Source: DAOTTW01 sp034437615 (GTDB lineage: Bacteria; Chloroflexota; Anaerolineae; Aggregatilineales; Phototrophicaceae). From it: a DNA stretch of 54,434 bases. The DNA lies in NCBI GenBank assembly GCA_034437615.1, contig DAOTTW010000316.1:1-54434 (forward strand). The letters are read 5' to 3'. Made by a program: the position numbers and the translations under genes. Positions 51,525 to 54,434 of the stretch are shown piece by piece. Below the pieces are notes generated by a model. The model was given only the letters and a program-made list of their open reading frames with translations, ran no database searches and was not told where the DNA came from. Each line of letters starts with the position of its first letter. The first letter of the stretch is position 1.

Positions 51525-53128
51525 GCGACGACGATGGCAGCCGCACCGCGACGCACATCACCCGCACCGGATAGCACGCCGTCTGCATCGCGCATGGCGA
51601 CGTTTGTACCGCCAAAATACAGGTTTAAGCTGCGCCATAGGGTTGTTTTGTAGCCACGTAGCGCGGCGCTGGCTTCTGCTTCTGCCTCAATGCCGCCTTC
51701 AAGCTCTAGCGTCTGCTGATAATAATGTACACGTGGCGCATTCACGGCGGTTGCTAGCGGCAGTTGCCAATCCAGGATGTTGCTTGTCACCTGAATTAAG
51801 GCGCTGCGGATGCGGTTGCTACCCGCGCTACCAAGCACGATTTGCCGACCATCTGCTGTGTTGACCAACGAGGGTGACATCATAGAGGATAGGCGCGTTC
51901 CCGCCGCCGACCTATGAAAGCCCTCCGGGTTCAAATCCCATTCGCCCAGGTTGTTGTTCATCTTCATGCCCGTATCAGCGATGGTGTAGCCTGCGGTGGC
52001 CCCCGGCGTCGTGGTGATGCTGATGGCCAGGCCGTTTTCATCTACAACGCTGATATGTGTGGTGCTGCCGTGTCCGTCTGGTTCTTGATAATCCGGCTTT
52101 TCTAGCTGCACTGACTGATTCAGGTGGCGCTGTAGGCGCTCGTATAGTTCTTGCCAGTCGTGCTGCACACGCTCCGTTGTCAGCCAGCTATGCAGTTGGT
52201 CGTGCTGCTCAAAGCGATAGGGGTTATCGCGACGACGCGCCAGTGAGGTTTGCTGGATGACTTCACCGAGGATGACCAGATGATCCGCTTTGTGGAAAGC
52301 CAGGGTGCTGAAATCGACGTTTTCCAGCAGTTTTAGGCCCAGCGCATACAGGCTGCCGCCCACGCTTGGCGGTGGATTCGTGTAGAGCGTATGGCCGCGA
52401 TAGCTGACCTGCACAGGCTGACGCTGGATCACCTGATAGCTGTGCAGATCGTCCTGCGTCAATAGGCCACCGTTTTGCCGATGATCGTCGAGGATTGCCT
52501 GTGCCAATTCGCCATTGTAGAAATCATGCAATCCGGTCTGTATGAGATGCGTGAGCGTATTCGCAAAGGCTGTGTTCGTAAAGGTGTCTCCGGCCTGAAG
52601 TGGGTTATCCTCTGGTGCGAAAAGCGCCGCGCTGGATTCGTCGTAAACGAGCACACTATCAATCGAGCGCATCACATGCTCTTGCCCTGTGCTGATGACG
52701 ACGCCTTCACGCGCCAGTTCAATTGCGGGTGCCAGCACGTCAGCCAGCGGCAAGCTACCCGCATCAATCAGCAATTGCGCCAGCCCCGCCGGGTTACCCG
52801 GTACGGCAGTGCTGCCACGCCCTACGGAATACGTGTCGATGCGCCCGCCGAAATCAATGGGCACAGCGGTAAAATCCATACGTTCATAAGCATCTGGACG
52901 GATATTTTTACCCGGCATGGCGCAGAAAAAATCGTACAAGTGCGGCGCTTGGCCGGGTTGTTGCAGCAACGCGAAGCCCCCGCCGCCAATGGCAGAAATT
53001 GATGCCTCTGCAATAAAGCTGGCAAATGTCGCTGCAACTGCCGCATCAACGGCGTTGCCGCCTGCTTCTAATATCTGCGCTCCGGCCTGGGCCGTTTGTT
53101 TGCTACCTGCTGCAACCACACCTCGCAT
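51521..53128 (-). CDS. ggt: gamma-glutamyltransferase family protein
   Basis: 535 aa from the ATG at 53126-53128 with GGAGG 6 bases upstream; a GTG at 53140 lies over that site. Ntn-hydrolase that cuts itself before the nucleophile Thr and then removes or transfers gamma-glutamyl groups from glutathione-like substrates. Motifs: GGNAVDAAVAATF, SAIGGGGFALL, NPPPSVGGSL, and GSTTHISVVDENG with Thr356 as likely nucleophile. No signal peptide, so it looks cytosolic, unlike E. coli Ggt. The TGMKMNNNLGEWDLNP loop is typical of the broader family. Confidence 0.92.
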   Translation of the reverse strand: MRGVVAAGSKQTAQAGAQILEAGGNAVDAAVAATFASFIAEASISAIGGGGFALLQQPGQAPHLYDFFCAMPGKNIRPDAYERMDFTAVPIDFGGRIDTYSVGRGSTAVPGNPAGLAQLLIDAGSLPLADVLAPAIELAREGVVISTGQEHVMRSIDSVLVYDESSAALFAPEDNPLQAGDTFTNTAFANTLTHLIQTGLHDFYNGELAQAILDDHRQNGGLLTQDDLHSYQVIQRQPVQVSYRGHTLYTNPPPSVGGSLYALGLKLLENVDFSTLAFHKADHLVILGEVIQQTSLARRRDNPYRFEQHDQLHSWLTTERVQHDWQELYERLQRHLNQSVQLEKPDYQEPDGHGSTTHISVVDENGLAISITTTPGATAGYTIADTGMKMNNNLGEWDLNPEGFHRSAAGTRLSSMMSPSLVNTADGRQIVLGSAGSNRIRSALIQVTSNILDWQLPLATAVNAPRVHYYQQTLELEGGIEAEAEASAALRGYKTTLWRSLNLYFGGTNVAMRDADGVLSGAGDVRRGAAAIVVA

Positions 53129-53282
53129 AATATCCTCCACAACGACCCTGATCGTTTAAATACAGGTTAATCCTAGCACAGATGGCCTTAACGAATCCAA
53201 TGCTTCTGCTTAACAGTTACTCGCTAGACTGTCGAACAGCATTTTAGAAGCTACCCAACGATTAAAGTAGGAGAAAATTGAT

Positions 53283-54434
53283 ATGATGCGCAAAAGCCTT
53301 TTTGCCATGCTTGTGCTGGCGCTGTTGCTGGCTGTAGTCCCCGCGCTGGCGCAGGACGCAGACGCTACCGACGTGCCCGTGTTGATCGCCTTCAGCGGTG
53401 AACGCTTGGACTGGACACGTGAACGCGCCGCTGAATTTAACGAACTGTACCCCGAATACAACGTGACCGTCGAAGGTCTGCCCAGCTACAACGATGTGTT
53501 CGATCAGACGATCCTGGCCTTCGAGCAGGGCAACCCGCCTGCCGTGATCCAGTATTTTGAAGCCGCCACGCAGGAAGCCCGCGACGCCGTGAACGCCGAC
53601 GGTGAACCGCTGCTGGCCAACGTTGGCGCACTGCTGGAAGGCATGGATGAGATTAACGGTGTGCCTGTGATCCTGAACGATGTCGTTGGTTCCGCTGCTG
53701 CTTATTACACGTTGGATGGCGACTTCACATCGGTTCCCTGGAATACCTCCAGCACGGTGATGTTCTCCAACATGAACATCCTGAACGAAGCGGGCGTTGA
53801 AGAAATCCCCGAAACCTGGCAGGAACTGGAAGCCGCTTGCGAGACCATCATGGCGATGGAAGACGCGCCAGAAGGCTGCATGACCTGGCCGAACCACTCC
53901 TGGTGGGTGGAGCAGACGATGGGCCAACTGGGTGAACTGCTGGCCAATAACAACAACGGTCGTGATGAACGCGCTACCGAGGTCTTCCTGAATAGCGACG
54001 GCATGAACAATTACATTAGCTGGTGGGCCGGGCAAGAAGCCAACGGTAACTACCTGTACACGGGCACCCAGCGCGACTGGGGTGGCACCTACCAGGCCTT
54101 TATCTCCGGTCAGGTGGCCTTCCTGCAATACAGCAGCAGTGACGCCACGAACCTGACCCGTGACGGTGAAGAAGCAGGCATCGAAGTCGTCACCACACGC
54201 CTGCCGTATGATGCAGAAACCGAGTACGTCGGCAATATCATCGGCGGTGCGACGCTGTGGCTGGTCAATGGCCTGGCAGAAGACGTGCAGACCGGTGGCC
54301 TGATGTTCATGAACTTCCTGAGTAACCCGGAAAACGCCGCTGATTGGCACCGCGTGACGGGCTATATTCCCATCACCGAAGGCGCTATTGAAATCCTGGA
54401 AGAAGAAGGCTTCTGGGAAGAGAACCCCAACAGC
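53283..54434 (+). CDS. ugpB: ABC transporter extracellular solute-binding protein, UgpB-like (partial, runs off the window)
   Basis: 384 codons shown, cut by the window end. AGGAG lies 10 bases before the ATG; a second ATG follows. Signal peptide (MMRKSLFAM, hydrophobic core, cut after ALA near residue 23). Mature protein matches family 1 solute-binding proteins: WTRERAAEFNELYPEYNV, QGNPPAVIQYFEAATQ, SVPWNTSSTVMFSNMNILNEAG and IIGGATLWLVNG. Near the end ENAADWHRVTGYIPITEGA is very like E. coli UgpB, which binds glycerol-3-phosphate. The permease and ATPase genes should follow outside the window. Substrate assignment is moderate. Confidence 0.88.
   Translation, partial: MMRKSLFAMLVLALLLAVVPALAQDADATDVPVLIAFSGERLDWTRERAAEFNELYPEYNVTVEGLPSYNDVFDQTILAFEQGNPPAVIQYFEAATQEARDAVNADGEPLLANVGALLEGMDEINGVPVILNDVVGSAAAYYTLDGDFTSVPWNTSSTVMFSNMNILNEAGVEEIPETWQELEAACETIMAMEDAPEGCMTWPNHSWWVEQTMGQLGELLANNNNGRDERATEVFLNSDGMNNYISWWAGQEANGNYLYTGTQRDWGGTYQAFISGQVAFLQYSSSDATNLTRDGEEAGIEVVTTRLPYDAETEYVGNIIGGATLWLVNGLAEDVQTGGLMFMNFLSNPENAADWHRVTGYIPITEGAIEILEEEGFWEENPNS

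Noticed and set aside
53262..54350. 362-codon open frame on the minus strand opposite the UgpB-like gene
   Set aside because: It lies wholly opposite a gene with signal peptide, ribosome-binding site and clear family motifs; its translation is low-complexity in Val/Gly/His, as expected for a shadow frame.

Overview
The window reads as a chromosomal segment of a Chloroflexota (Anaerolineae-like) bacterium. This is inferred from gene content and cannot be proven without a search. Pointers are a short YidC of the monoderm type with a long basic tail, large TIR/STAND/WD40 and SARP-type regulators, many GT-C membrane glycosyltransferases, PQQ-like propeller lipoproteins, and dispersed palindromes with TGTAGGG ends. 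Base composition and codon use look uniform. I see no rRNA, tRNA, CRISPR array, transposase or integrase.

Layout. 0-6 kb: an ECF-type sigma factor, small membrane or thioesterase-like proteins, coaBC, and two CheY-like receivers. 6-10.5 kb: a GT-C glycosyltransferase, GtrA and a GT4 glycosyltransferase in one run. 10.5-14.6 kb (minus strand): an aromatic amino-acid block, aroH-aroF-aroA, plus trpA just upstream. The aroH operon has a clear sigma-70 promoter and a leader encoding a 29-aa peptide with six consecutive Phe/Tyr codons, followed by an intrinsic terminator; this is a ribosome-mediated attenuator. 14.8-17.5 kb: two unknown proteins. 17.7-22.9 kb: rpmH-rnpA-yidD, a BamB-like lipoprotein, yidC, jag and a PfkB kinase. 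23-29.8 kb: a YtcJ-like amidohydrolase, a 1449-residue TIR-STAND-membrane-WD40 receptor and a methyltransferase. 29.9-37.7 kb: a SARP regulator with a decayed NB-ARC domain, fructose-1,6-bisphosphatase, an alginate-lyase-like protein, an orphan SbcC/Rad50-like ATPase and a two-gene membrane pair.

37.7-38.5 kb holds a promoter-to-hairpin unit that looks like a structured non-coding RNA or long leader, and a small unknown gene. 38.5-48.7 kb: an EEP-family hydrolase, then a tightly packed seven-gene minus-strand operon. Its first two genes are a helical unknown and an Mrr-family protein that has lost its catalytic residues; the other five are GT-C/GT87/GT39 membrane proteins. 49-54.4 kb: a DUF1028 protein, an FHA protein, a TPR protein, gamma-glutamyltransferase and a UgpB-like solute-binding lipoprotein or secreted protein cut by the window end.

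The most notable points are the Phe/Tyr attenuator in front of aroH-aroF-aroA, the pseudo-nuclease Mrr heading a glycosyltransferase operon, the TIR-STAND-WD40 transmembrane protein, the candidate ncRNA near 37.8 kb, and a dispersed repeat family with TGTAGGG ends and a recurring ATGAATTCGTTTT tail.
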